Assembly (NCBI GenBank): GCA_001939145.1
Contig: LSRX01000340.1
Coordinates: 304,263 to 368,262, forward strand
Direction: 5' to 3'
DNA length: 64,000 nt
DNA from: Symbiodinium microadriaticum
Taxonomy: Eukaryota; Sar; Dinophyceae; Suessiales; Symbiodiniaceae
Below the pieces are notes generated by a model. It saw only the letters and a program-made list of their open reading frames with translations, did not search any database and was not told the origin of the DNA. Made by a program: the position numbers and the translations under genes. Below, in pieces: positions 1 to 10,806 of the stretch; positions within the stretch are counted from its first letter, which is position 1, and the number at the start of each line of letters is the position of its first letter.

Positions 1-82
1 GGATCAGAGATATCCTGAGCGGCAAGTCGATTGGCCGTGCTGGTGCGATCCACGCCCTCTGTGTCGTAGCGACGCCCATTTC

Positions 83-1274
83 TTGGATTTTGCCAGAGCA
101 AAGCCCTTGGAGAAGAATATCATCGCAGCAATATACTCGGCGCAAGCAGTGCAGATAGCTGGCAACAAAGATGAAACGGCATTGTTTGATTTGGCATGGA
201 GGAGGCCGCCGCTTAATTTTGACTTGACATGGACCAGACCACTGTCAAAGAAGAGAGGTCTCAAATCCTTGGAAGAGGAATGGCCGGAGGCCGCGCGGCA
301 TGATGCCAAAGCCAAGATGTCCTTGGAGAGCATTTTTGTTTCGGAGGCTCGGCCCTCCTCGTCTTCAGCTTCCGCCACGCCTGAGGTTTTCCGCTTTGAT
401 TACGCAGAGCAAGCTGTCAAATATCAGGTTCAGCCCCGGAAGTTGCGCAGCCACTTGGCTGGATTGACGTGGAATGCTGGCTCCACACGCCAAGGCCTGG
501 ACATAGCATCTTTTGTGGCGGGTACTTGGTCTTATATTTTGCTTGCAAGAAGCTGATGCCTCAACGCTCGCTCGTTTGAAGGCCTGCGATTACGAGGTCG
601 TTTCACAGGGTGATCTGGCTGTTGCCATGCCTCGTGACTTCCTTCGTTCGCGCGGTCAGATGGTGCAGGTGGTGGAGCGTGACTGCGAGTCTGGACAGTG
701 GGCACTGAGAGCAATTTTTGCAAGGTTCGACCTGAAGGCTCCTGCAGACTGGCCTGTGCAACATTTGGTTTTGGGGTCATGTCACCTGAACAATGTGGTT
801 GCTCGAGAGAAGAGAGGCTTGACCCGAGAACTCCTACAGGAGCTCTTTGCTGCTGCTCGAGCAAGCGGGTGCGACACCTTGGGCGTTGACTTCAATCAGG
901 GAATCCTCCAGTTGTCAGAGCAGTTGCGTCTGTGGGTTCAGGTGCATAATTTGGAACCGCTACCGACCGCTTTGCTAGGGCACCGCGAAGGTGACTGTTG
1001 TGGCTTCCTGATTTTGCCAGGCTCTCAACTTTTGGGTCTGAATCTGCAAAGACACGGCTGGATACCTTTTTGTCACCGGGATGTTGCGATTCGACTATAT
1101 GATGCAGAGTCGCACTTTCCTTGCTTTGCATTTCATTCGGTCACCAACAGGAGGAGCAGGGGGGAAATGAGTGCCGCGCGGCAAGACAGACGAGACAGGA
1201 AGAAAGCCAAGCTTGAGGAGAAACGCAGCGAGCGTAAAAGCAGAGTTTGGGGGGGAGGGGGGGGATTTGGATAG
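83..1274 (+). pseudogene. EEP (endonuclease/exonuclease/phosphatase) domain, frameshifted, retroelement-type
   Basis: Two overlapping frames make one domain. The first (83-556) ends with a GLTWNAGS block, which fits the N-terminal strand of EEP nucleases. The second (513-1274) begins with FCLQEAD, the LQE metal-binding block, and continues through LVLGSCHLNNVVA and GVDFNQ, which fits the GDFN-type motif although the first residue pair is altered. The frames join between about 510 and 540 by a single-base shift. The C-terminus is a basic run (RRDRKKAKLEEKRSERK) and then a stop in a G-rich tract. In dinoflagellate genomes such EEP domains are frequent and usually belong to LINE-like retroelements or multicopy genes. 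No reverse transcriptase follows here, so this is probably a fragment. It could alternatively be a gene with a very short intron at the frame junction. Confidence 0.6.
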
Positions 1275-1499
1275 GAAGCAAAGGACACCAGTTTTGGTCG
1301 CAAAGGGGGCCGTGGAGGGCAAAACAGCTGTCCTTGCCAACCATGATCGAGCGACAGTGGCCCACCAAACAGTAACTGCACAACACCCAGATCCATCTGG
1401 AGGCAATGAATAATGATGATAAGTCATGGTTTTCTGCATCTTCCCGCCTTGATTGCCATCTGTGAGCACATTTGACTCCCGGGTCGGCTTGTTTTAGAC

Positions 1500-2056
1500 A
1501 CCTACCGAAAGAACAACACCGCAGCAACAGCGCAGGAGCTGTCTAGCGCCAGGGAAGCCGCAGCCCAGGAGGTCACTCGACTTGCCAGGGTCATCAGGGC
1601 CATCAGGGCCAGGGTCCGTATGGAGAGCTGTGAGTCATCCATATCGGAAGACAGCACTTGTCGGGGGGCGACCGGTTATCAGTGATTTCAGATTCTGGGC
1701 TTGCTTGCCTGGCTTGATGGTTTTGAGGCTTGGAATGTGGGAAGCTGAACAAAGAACGAATCTCGCAGACAGCCGCGCAGGAGTTGTCAGGTGATGGTGA
1801 AGCCGCGGCGAAGGTGACTTGCGGGGCTCAGACTCTTAACTCTGCCAGACGGTGACACCCGCTGAGTGAAAGTTGGAAGAGCTGGAAGACGCGAGCCTTG
1901 ACGCAGGAGCAGCGAGCGATCGCAGCCGAAGCTTTGGCATCACGGCAGGAACAGGAGCTGCGGCATCTCATAATGTTGATCGGTGTGCTGAGCGATTCCC
2001 TCGGGACATTGTCACCAATTCAATAACACGGAAAACACACAAATTGAAAGACTGAA
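1500..2056 (+). pseudogene. Alanine/glutamine-rich helical coding remnant
   Basis: Three open segments lie in different frames. About 1500-1675 reads as a helix containing TAQELSSAREAAAQEVTRL. About 1744-1842 repeats the theme as QTAAQELSGDGEAAAKVT. About 1880-2026 reads LTQEQRAIAAEALASRQEQE, followed by a hydrophobic stretch and a TAA stop. The shared AQELS..EAAA pattern suggests internal duplication of a coiled-coil unit. The pieces need frameshifts or tiny introns to be joined. It lies just downstream of the EEP domain and may be the C-terminal part of the same element. Function is unknown. Confidence 0.4.
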
Positions 2057-2199
2057 GTTCGTCTACCATAAATCTTGAAAGTCTTGTTTGGTTTGGGGCA
2101 ACCACCATGGGAGCAGCTTTCTTTTCAGGTTGAAGGTTTCTAGGTGGTGAGGGCCGCCGGCGATCACAGACGTCAGTGTTAGCACTGGTACTAGAAGCA

Positions 2200-2517
2200 C
2201 TACTACTAGTGCCACTGCCACTGCTACTACTACTACGACAATTACGACGATGACGACGACTACCACTACTACGACGACTACTGCTACTACCACTGCTACT
2301 AAGCTGCTACTACTGCCACCATTACGTGCACCATCTCCACCAGCACCACCGCCGCTACTACTACGACCATTGCCTGCCACTGCTACTACCACTACTGCTA
2401 CCACTACCACTACCACTACCACTACCACTACCACTACCACTACCACTACCACTACCACTACCCCTGCTTTTGATACTGCCACCACTGCTGCTGCTGCTGC
2501 TGCTGCTGCTACTACTG

Positions 2518-2556
<39 letters not shown>

Positions 2557-2562
2557 GCCACC
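2200..2562. repeat. ACT/ACC/GCT trinucleotide array
   Basis: The tract is almost entirely ACT, ACC and CTG triplets, with a near-pure ACCACT run at about 2400-2460 and a pure ACT run at about 2514-2555. Every frame therefore stays open and gives poly-Thr, poly-Leu or poly-Val translations. These are repeat artefacts, not proteins. Confidence 0.95.
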
Positions 2563-2603
2563 CCCCCCTACCAACTACACTTGCTCCATCCGGGTTGGGC
2601 AGT

Positions 2604-2773
2604 ATGACGGGTATTCGGCGTCAGACATAGACCTCCAGCGTGGCGATGAATAAAAGGCTAGGTTTTACTGGCAGCTACAAGTAGCAGGTCATGGCGCAAG
2701 ACTCTGGGAATCAATGTTGCGGTTAAAGACGCTTGCATGACGGGTATTCGGCGTCAGACATAGACCTCCAGCG
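2604..2773. repeat. Exact 37-base direct repeat, 133 bases apart
   Basis: The 37 bases at 2604-2640 (beginning ATGACGGGTATTCGG) recur exactly at 2737-2773. The flanks then diverge. This could be a short tandem duplication whose spacer has diverged, or the ends of a deleted insertion. Confidence 0.85.
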
Positions 2774-2799
2774 AGTAATGAGTTCTTTGACTGCTTCTG

Positions 2800-4674
2800 T
2801 GAAGCCCGAAAGATGAGCGAAAGGTAGTCAACCGAGTCACTGTAAGAATCAAGAGATCGTTCCAGACCTTAGGCCCGAAACCGGAAGACGAATGTGGTAA
2901 ACTTGGCCCCCTCAATGACGCTTCACCACGCAATCCTCGACAACAGATTTTCAATGATGAGGAACAGCGAGGCTTTCAGGCTGAGAGTGTAGAGTGTAGG
3001 GTTTGGAGCTGACTTGGAGTGGGCTATTTTGCAGAGGGCAGAAGAGAGACAATACAAAAGTTACCATGTGAAGCTCGGGCGGAAGGCTATAGACCTGGAT
3101 GAAGCTTTGGATGCCGATTTGGCAGAGGCGGCGAACCCAGCGCAAGATGCGAGGGCGTTTTGTTTTGATAAGCCTTTTGCTTGTAATTTGTAATGTGTTG
3201 GAAAGGCTGCAAACGCTGACATGGAGAACCAGCGAGCAGAGGAGTTGAAGACGTTTTTTGCTGTGTGCGCCGGCCTTTTGTCATTCGGAAAGGCTGCTGC
3301 GCGAGAAATGCGAGAAAGGTCGCTGAAGGCCATGAGGAATAAGGATCTGCAGGCCGCTGACTTTTTCCTTGTCCATACGTATCCGAAAAGCTGTACTGTT
3401 GTCCAAGGCTGGTCTTGATGTTCGAGGCAAAAAGCAAGTCTTGGTCGTCACCACCTCGGCTGTTGCTTATGTGACATCGAGACGAAAACCCCGGGTGATA
3501 ATAAGGAGCGGTTGCTACAGCACGAAGGGATGCAAGCATTCCCACTGCAGGCACGGTGGAGTCTTTTGCCTTTGAAGTATTCCCTGCCAGCCGCGTCGTA
3601 TCCCGCACATGCCGCGTCGTAGTCCCTGCCAGCCGCGTCGTTATCAAGAGAGTCGGTCATGTTGTGCACAGCAAGCAGCAAACGCAGATGTGTTGTGTGA
3701 TTTCTGCTCAAGTTTTTTTTGGCTGGCTGGTTGCGGTAATGCGATGGGGTATTCGCATTATGGGTTCCTGCCAGAGGACGAGGAATCAGTCGATCTCCGC
3801 AGTCGAGTTCGCAAGTGGGAAACCTCGCAAGCTGGAGTGCCTCTGATTTCCTTAAGCAAGGAGCAGTTCAACAGCCAAGGTGAGTCGTGGTTGTACAGCA
3901 GTTGCGGAGAGCACGACAAATGCAAAGCCAAGTGCAATATCCACAGTCATGACTCCCTCGCTTGCACGCTGCGAGAACACCTTGCAAAAGCGTCTCCGGA
4001 GCGCTTTGTCTTTGCCTCCAGTCGAACTTCCACCCGCTCCAGAACCTGTAGCTTTTCAATGTACAAAGTGCCAGATGCAGAAGATGGAGAAACCTGTTGC
4101 TGGCGCTGGCCGGTCCATTTGCCATTCCTGTTGGGCTTTGGAAAAGCAGTTAATGTCTTGGAACGTGAATCTCGCGGACATGATGCTGCAGGAATCCATC
4201 GGCGAGTTCTATCGCAAGATCTCTGAGATGAGAATGGGAACGCGCTTGAAGTGGAGTTTGGTCAAAGAAAAGCTTCTTCGACACCTTGCTGTCAGCAGGG
4301 TAACGAAGGTCGAAACCAAGGAAAAAAACCGCTTGGCGTCCCATGGGTTTCTGGGTGAAGAAAGGATTTCCTGCCAAAAAATTCGGGCAAATGCGGCCAA
4401 GAAGCCATGCCGCATATTCGGAACTGTGTATCAACTTCATTTGGAGACTACCAGTTCCACAGATTCGTTTCGCTATGCCGAGAAGCTTTTGTCAAAATCC
4501 ATGCAGAAGGTCAAGGACCGTAAGGCCCGCCAAGTGCACGCATGCATGTTGTTTTTTGTGCAGCCCATCGAAACATGTTCTCCTGCAGGGCGCTTCGCCG
4601 GAGCCGGTGAAGGCCCTGGCACATCACCGAATCAAGCCATATGCCTTCCTGTTATAAGGGTTCGATGAGGGTTC
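2800..4674 (+). pseudogene. Broken multi-copy-type dinoflagellate gene with zinc-ribbon-like CxxC...CxxC module
   Basis: Dense coding-like sequence runs through all three plus frames. About 2804-3014 contains VVNRVTVRIKRSFQTLG. About 3040-3190 contains YHVKLGRKAIDLDEALDADL. About 3190-3420 is an Ala/Glu-rich helix. About 3369-3575 contains KQVLVVTTSAVAYVTSRRK. About 3740-3880 contains GYSHYGFLPEDEESVDL. The last part, about 3985-4668, carries CTKC at codons 4060-4071 and CHSC at 4120-4131. A charged helical region with RLKWSLVKEKLLRHL and a KSMQKVKDRK tail follows. The two CxxC pairs are 16 residues apart and look like a zinc ribbon. A candidate 65-base intron (about 2970-3034) could rejoin the first two parts, but other changes need frameshifts. 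From memory, similar proteins recur many times in Symbiodiniaceae. I infer a decayed copy, with function unknown. Confidence 0.5.
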
Positions 4675-6640
4675 TACATGCTTTCGAACGGGCTATAAAG
4701 TCTAGAGTTTTTACAAGGCCCTCCAGAACCGCAAAGAGCTTCAACTCCCCCGGTGTGCACTTCGCAGGACAGGAGAAATGAGAGCGAACCCCGAAGGGGC
4801 CGAGAGGCTGCGGGCGTTGATGTGTAATTTTCCTCAAACTGTGATTCAAGGTCTAGGGTGTTTAGTGTGGAGGTTCGGGGCGTTTATAGTGCTCAGGTCA
4901 AGAAGAAAAAGGCTCGGCAGGCATCCGCATCCTTGTGAGTCGGGCCAACTCGTGCAGGTGCGCAAGCGTAGCTTCAAGCCGGGCCACAACAGTTGGCTTG
5001 CTTACGATAGCCCCCGCAAGTCTACTGTACGTGCATCAGGGCCTCTTTTTTGAGAGTCTTTATAGGAACCTATAAGGGTTTCTATCAAGGTACTATACGG
5101 TGGCTGGATGCGCGCGGTTAGAGAGAAAACCCTGCGCGCGGCTAGAAAAAAGCAGAGCGCAGTTAAGATGTCGTGTTTTTAACGTGGTTAAGAAATCACT
5201 CCTACACCCTAAACCTCAAGGTCTAGGGTTTAGGAAGACCTCCAGTACCCTAAGCCACGAAGGGACGGTCTGGGTATCTGGGCTTGTGTTCGGGCTAGGA
5301 TGCCGTTTCCCTTTGCTAAGTTGAGTTAGGAACCGACGGTCGGCGTTTGTGCAGTCCCTTTGTTTTTACTGGTTGTTACTTGGCGGTGGCTTTTCTGAAA
5401 GGGCTTGCGCGAGACCCCTGACCTTCACACAGCTAGCCTCTGAATCGTCGGACGAGTTCCCTGCGGTGCGACCTAGTCAGCTGGGCGGGTGGGAAAAAAA
5501 ACAGCCAAGATCTAGGGTTGAGGGTTTAGGGTCTAGGGTTTATAGGAAGACCTCAAACAGTCTTTCGAAAGGTCAGAATCCGATTTGGCTCTCCCGGCGC
5601 GGAAGGCTCGGCCTGAAGGAGCCTTGCAGTTTTCTTTGGGGGGTGTTAGGGTTTAGGGTTTAGGGGTGTTGGGGGAAGGACTTAGAGAGTTTGAGGTTTT
5701 GTTAGGCTGTTCTAGGGTGTAAAGGGGTGTTTGCACAGGGTTTCCGAGTTTTTGTTTCTTTCAATAGGTCTTCGGTGGACAGCAAAAGGCTAAAGACGGG
5801 AACCCGGCAGCGTAATACCTTGTACAGCAGATTACCGTATTCACCCAAACCTTCAGCCTTCGACTCTCAAACCAAAACGTCGAGGCCCGAAACCCCGAAG
5901 CGTAAACCCACGAATCTCGAATTTTACACCTCAACCCAAACCCAGGTCTTTGAGTTTCCAAATTCGCTCTTAAGGCTTGAGCCCTACCCCCGACAGTAAG
6001 CCCACGAATCCACATTCCAAAGCTCCAGGCCCTTCAATCTGGATTTATTAAGTCTGCACAAGCTACACCCTACCGACCCTACGGCCTTGAATCCCTGACA
6101 TCCTCAAACTCTTGATCCCTGCCTTTTAGGGGATTAGTTTACAATTAGGGCTAAGGGAAGTTCAGTCTCGTCGGAGTTTCTTCCAAACCTCACAGACCCA
6201 AGCCCCCATCGCAAACGTGCAGCGAGTATAGGTCTCCTCGGAAATAGTGGTGAGTGTATATTATTTCATTGTGGAGATGAATGTTCTAGAAGCCCACCAT
6301 CATATCGGCTGGCGCAGGCTCCAGCGACTTATGTCCAGAGCTCAGAACAAGCCGTCTGGCAGCGAGTCTCGGGGGTTTGGGTTTAGAACCGAGGGTTTAG
6401 GGCTTTGGGTAGACGGTTTTTCTGTAGTATGGTTTAGGATTGGCGTGATAACGAAAGAGGGCGCCTTTAATCCTGGTGTTTCCGGGCTTCGTGACACTTG
6501 GCGCAGACGGAACTCCTCGGGCTGGTGGAAGTTCCAGAAGCAGAGAGGACAGAGCAGTAGGATCGAAGGTGATCGAACAGGATGCTTACCGGTTAGGACT
6601 GTAAGGGCTTAGATATGCTTAGACGGTTAATTGTGTTTGG
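4675..6640. other. Non-coding stretch with telomere-like tracts
   Basis: No convincing exon was seen. The sequence is rich in 'ggtctagggttt' and 'ccctaaacc' variants (for example 5205-5235, 5510-5545 and 5645-5670). One possible fold-back lies near 5050-5100 (TTTATAGGAACCTATAAGGG). Open frames here are translations of these degenerate repeats. Confidence 0.6.
5511..5670 (+). repeat. Degenerate interstitial TTTAGGG tract
   Basis: Runs of 'agggtttagggtctagggttta' occur at about 5514-5545 and 5646-5670. They are variants of the TTTAGGG telomere unit on the plus strand. Confidence 0.75.
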
Positions 6641-6649
6641 TAGAGCATT

Positions 6650-6708
6650 CTCCTCGTCGTCCTCGTCGTAGTAGTGGTAGTAGTCGTCGTCGTAGTAGCT
6701 TTGGAAGT

Positions 6709-6763
<55 letters not shown>

Positions 6764-6799
6764 GGAGGAGGAGGAGGAGGAGGAGGAGGAGGAGGAGTC

Positions 6800-6849
<50 letters not shown>

Positions 6850-7049
6850 AGTAGTGGTGGTACTAGTAGTAGTAGTCGTCGTCGTCTTAGTAGTAGTAGT
6901 GGTGGTACTAGCAGTAGTAGGAGTAGTCGTCGTCGTCGTCGTAGTAGCAGTAGTAGTAGTAGTGGTCGTCGTAGTAGTAGTAGTCGTCGTCGTCGTCGTC
7001 GTAGTAGTGGTAGTAGTAGCAGTGGGAGCAGGAGGAGTAGTAGGAGTTG

Positions 7050-7094
<45 letters not shown>

Positions 7095-7200
7095 GAGTAG
7101 GAGGAGTAGAAGTAGTTGTTGTGTTGTTGGTGGTGTTGTTGTTGTTGTTCTTCTTGTTGTTGTTGGTGTTGTTGAGTTGTTGTTGTTGTTGTTGCTGCTG
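6650..7200. repeat. Large compound trinucleotide array (AGC, AGG, AGT, CGT, TTG)
   Basis: Consecutive blocks are AGC (about 6711-6759), AGG (about 6762-6794), AGT (about 6798-6843), mixed CGT/AGT (about 6850-7010), AGC again (about 7051-7090) and TTG (about 7120-7195). The open frames translate as poly-Ser/Arg or poly-Val/Ala and carry no real protein. The AGT blocks are the reverse complement of the ACT array near 2.5 kb. Confidence 0.95.
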
Positions 7201-7477
7201 CTTTCAGTTACTCACACTTACATGTTCATTCTTGCATGTAGGGGCTTCTGCAGTATCTTTAACTGGGGATCATGTGTCCTGTTAGTTACATGCAAGGTGT
7301 CTGTACCAGTAGCCTTCTGTGGTAGCTCTGGTAGGTTCTACCGATACGAGACGTCAGTCAAGGATTGAAACGAAGATGCAGCCGCCAAGCACAAGCCTTT
7401 CTCACCGGATGCTCCTATCAAATGAGGAAGCGCAGGGTCCGCCTGTGTGAGTTTTTGGCTCTGCGAGCTTTAGNCTA

Positions 7478-7546
7478 CTACTGCTGCTGCTGTGGCAAAA
7501 TGCTACTACTGCTGCTGCTGCTGCTGCTGCTACTACTACTACTACT

Positions 7547-7605
<59 letters not shown>

Positions 7606-7710
7606 ATCTACTTCTACGAATTCTACGAATACGTGCTACCCCTCCTCCTACTCCTACTCCTACCTACTCCTACTCCTATTCCTACTACTCTGACTACTGA
7701 CTGCTGATTA
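7478..7710. repeat. CTA/CTG/CTC trinucleotide array next to an unresolved base
   Basis: CTG and CTA repeats run from about 7478 to 7606, followed by CTC/CTA/TTC mixtures. A single N at 7474 sits at its left edge, showing assembly uncertainty in the repeat. Confidence 0.9.
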
Positions 7711-7879
7711 CTTACATTGAAAAGAAGACTAACACTTGGACTACCGCGCACACCAGCACTAACACCAACACGAACATCAACATTGACACTAGCAGCCACT
7801 GGCACTAACACTTACTCGACACTAGTACCACTGCTAATACAAACACAAATACTAATGCGAAGGCTCCGACTCCAACTCT

Positions 7880-7954
7880 CTGGAAGTGCTCCAGGTCCTG
7901 GCAGCTTTGGTTCCCTTCGGTGGGTCTGGGGCCCGGCGGCGAGCTCTTCTGGAA
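7880..7954 (+). CDS. Candidate exon, helical, unidentified
   Basis: A 75-base open stretch reads LEVLQVLAALVPFGGSGARRR and ends at a possible GT donor (GAA|GTTTGA). Leucine spacing is helical and GC content is higher than its surroundings. It could be an upstream exon of the PPR gene or of a separate gene. No family match was recognised. Confidence 0.25.
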
Positions 7955-10739
7955 GTTTGACGAACAATTACGCGTTGGTAAAATGATCTCGGTTGTGGGG
8001 GCCCGGAGCTACGGCGATGGCTTTGTGAGAATTTTGGTGGGCTTCTAACCTTGATGTCCTGACTCCTGGCAGACTCTTATGTGGCCCTCACAAACTCGCC
8101 TGTAGGCCCGAGCCTCAAGCCCGTGACCCTGCGCAGTTTTGGGATGAACCTGCACTCCAAGCCCTAGACCCGAACAAAAGAGCTTTCGCCCACCTATATA
8201 CAACCCATGTAGCAGCCTTTACAGAAGAACCCTGCCCCCGACAAGCTTCAGAGAGCCGCAAAGCGTTTAGCAAAGGCTATATTTGGTGTTTGTAATGCAT
8301 AGGTTTTAGGAGGGCGTTGCAAGGACTGTGGCATTAGGGAGGTGTCCAGGGCTTTATACAGTAGGGAACATACCTTCAAGTGCAAAGTCTCCTTAACCGG
8401 TTTTGAGGGGTAGTTCGTCCATGGCGGTTCTTGTATACTTGGCGTCAAGCACCGAGTTCTACGGGTTTAAACCACGAGTTATTCCCGCATAGTCCTTGCA
8501 CACATATACTATGACATGCCCCCGGACCCTCTTCTAATAATTATGTCCTCTAGGTGACTTTCATCCAGGGTGCTCCCAGCCTATTATTAGGGTTCTCCGG
8601 ATGGGGTGGTGTAAGGTTTCAAACGGATTAGGGTTTCAGGTAGGTGGTTCGGGGAAACCACGAGCCCAGGTGTCACTCACTATTTGCACAGGCATGTTTG
8701 CGGGAAAGTGTCGTCTGCTTCAGCACCTTCAGCAGCCCGTGGTCCAGGATGGCCTTGTGAAGTTTGCGCGAAGGAACGCAAGCCTTGGATTCAGTGAGTT
8801 TTGTCGCTGAAGATGGCGGATCTTGCGAGAGGAAGCTGGCAGAAGCAGCATCGCTCAGCCTGAGCTCGCTGTCAGGGCATTGACATTCAACTCCTCGCAT
8901 GTCAACTGCGAGTTCGAGTCAGCGGTAACCGGATGAGAATCAGAAGTAGGCACTCTGACTCAGCGGAGCCCGCAGCCTCTGTTCCAAACCTGCACCTCGA
9001 CCGTAGCAAGCCCTCAGCAGAAGCCCCGCTCTCAAATTCAAAACCCATCAAAGCTTTACGGCGTGACACCTGGACCTACACCCTACACCAGGTGTTTCGG
9101 CTCTGTCGCTGAACGGAAAGGACTTCCTTTGACTCCCAGCACAATGGGGCTTTTCGACTGGTTGATACATTTAGGTGATCGGTGTTTCGGGCATTTCGAG
9201 CTTCAAGGACCCAAGGGCTTCGGACATTTGGATCTGGGCCCTGGGTGCTTCCCTTTCACTTCAGAGGTCCTCTCAAGTCCAGGCCTACGTCCTAGTCGAG
9301 ACTCTGAGCAGGAAGATGCTTGCATAGTTTAGAAGGCATGTTTGGGATGAACGCTGAGGCTCCTAAACCCACCCTCAGAGATCACCTACAACCAACACGC
9401 TGAATTCAACACAGCTGGTTGGAATGTTGAGCCCTGTACATTGCTTGGAGAACCGAGGAATTTAACTGCATTGCAATCGATGAATTTATTTGCATGGCTG
9501 CAAGGATGGTATGCCCATTTTGGGACAGATATGCAGAATTTGGATGTGCATGGAACTCTGCAAGTACGAGGGATGCGGATGGCATGATTCTGGGTGCTGA
9601 TCGACGTTGAATGATTTGAACCAGATATGCAAGCTGAGAGAACTTTCTTGAGGTAGATTGACCATTTTGAAACAGTAGCCCTAGACAGTTAAAGCCTGCT
9701 GCAGTGAATGTGCTGCACAGACGAGGAACATGCCGGGTAGGATTGAGGTGCCTTGCTTCTATTTGTATGGTTGGTTTGGGTAATGGTTGGCACTTTGGTC
9801 ATTGCCTGTCAAGTTCCTGTAGCAGTCTGGGACGCAACCTGCCATGCCTGCGTGAGCGAGTGTGTGAGTCGAAACCCACCCTACGATCCCAGACCCTCCA
9901 ATGCATGCCGCGCATCAAATCTGATGCCTCCTGTCGCTTTCAACGCTCTCCGTGGCCAGCGGCCAGCCCCTTTTTTTCAACACCCGCCAGCCACACTACA
10001 GAAGCGCACGCACCATTGCAACAGCAAGTGCACACGAAATGGGGACGCTGTATGCCCTCACAGACCGAGTCTTTTGTCGAACATGGGTTTGAGACCGTGC
10101 AGGTCGGACAGATTCCAGACGGCATTTTCCCAACGTGCGAATCTCTTCGGCTTAAGCTCCGAGTCTCGCCAAACCCGATCTCCGAGAGCCGACAGAGAAG
10201 AAAGGATCTACAAGAACGCCAAGTTCTATAGCCACAACGGCAAGATGAACAGTGACATCAGAAAACCACAGCTCTCTGTCAGGAGAATTGGAGACGCCGA
10301 GCTCTTCACGCGGCTCCGGGGAAACACAGGTTAATGACGGTTAATGAGCTCAAGTAGGCCATTCCCCTCCGTGTTGATTTGTGAATCTCGTGGCAAACGT
10401 GCTGTTTTGTGCCAGGGAACTCAGCAACTAGGATTTCCCGGGAAGCATTGAGATTTTGAGCTTCTTGCATTGCTGACCCGAGCTTCATTAGGTCCCCTTC
10501 CGCTACATCTAAAGCTTCAAAGCCTGAAGCCGAAGTCCTCGCCTTTGCCGCTGCGCATTTATTAGGAAGTCTCGCCCGAGCCCCAAAACTTACGCCCGAA
10601 GCCCCCCCTAAGCCTTAACCCGACAAGCGGTAGACCTGAACCGACAATTCCAAAGGTGAAAACCGCAAGCCCTAAGCCTTCAGATCAGCGTGATTGTACC
10701 GCCAAACAAACCCAAAGCCCTCAAGTCCCTCAAACCCCT

Positions 10740-10806
10740 AGTAGTTATTGTATAATGTACCACAAGCAACCCTCTTCGAATCATTAAGGCCCCTAAATTA
10801 TGTTGG
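10740..10806. mobile_element. Fragment of a fold-back (MITE-like) element, AAGGCCCCTA family
   Basis: The segment contains TAATGTACC near its start and 'attaaggcccctaaat' near its end. This matches the right end of the better-preserved element at 25607-25716. No full left inverted repeat is visible. Confidence 0.4.

Noticed and set aside
2063..2630. Long open frames of poly-Thr, poly-Leu, poly-Val and poly-Ser
   Set aside because: They are translations of the ACT/ACC array in different frames and have no non-repetitive domain.
6631..7368. 245-residue Ser/Arg-rich open frame resembling an SR protein
   Set aside because: The Ser/Arg content comes directly from AGT, AGC, AGG and CGT triplets. 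The neighbouring frames give equally long poly-Val/Ala products.
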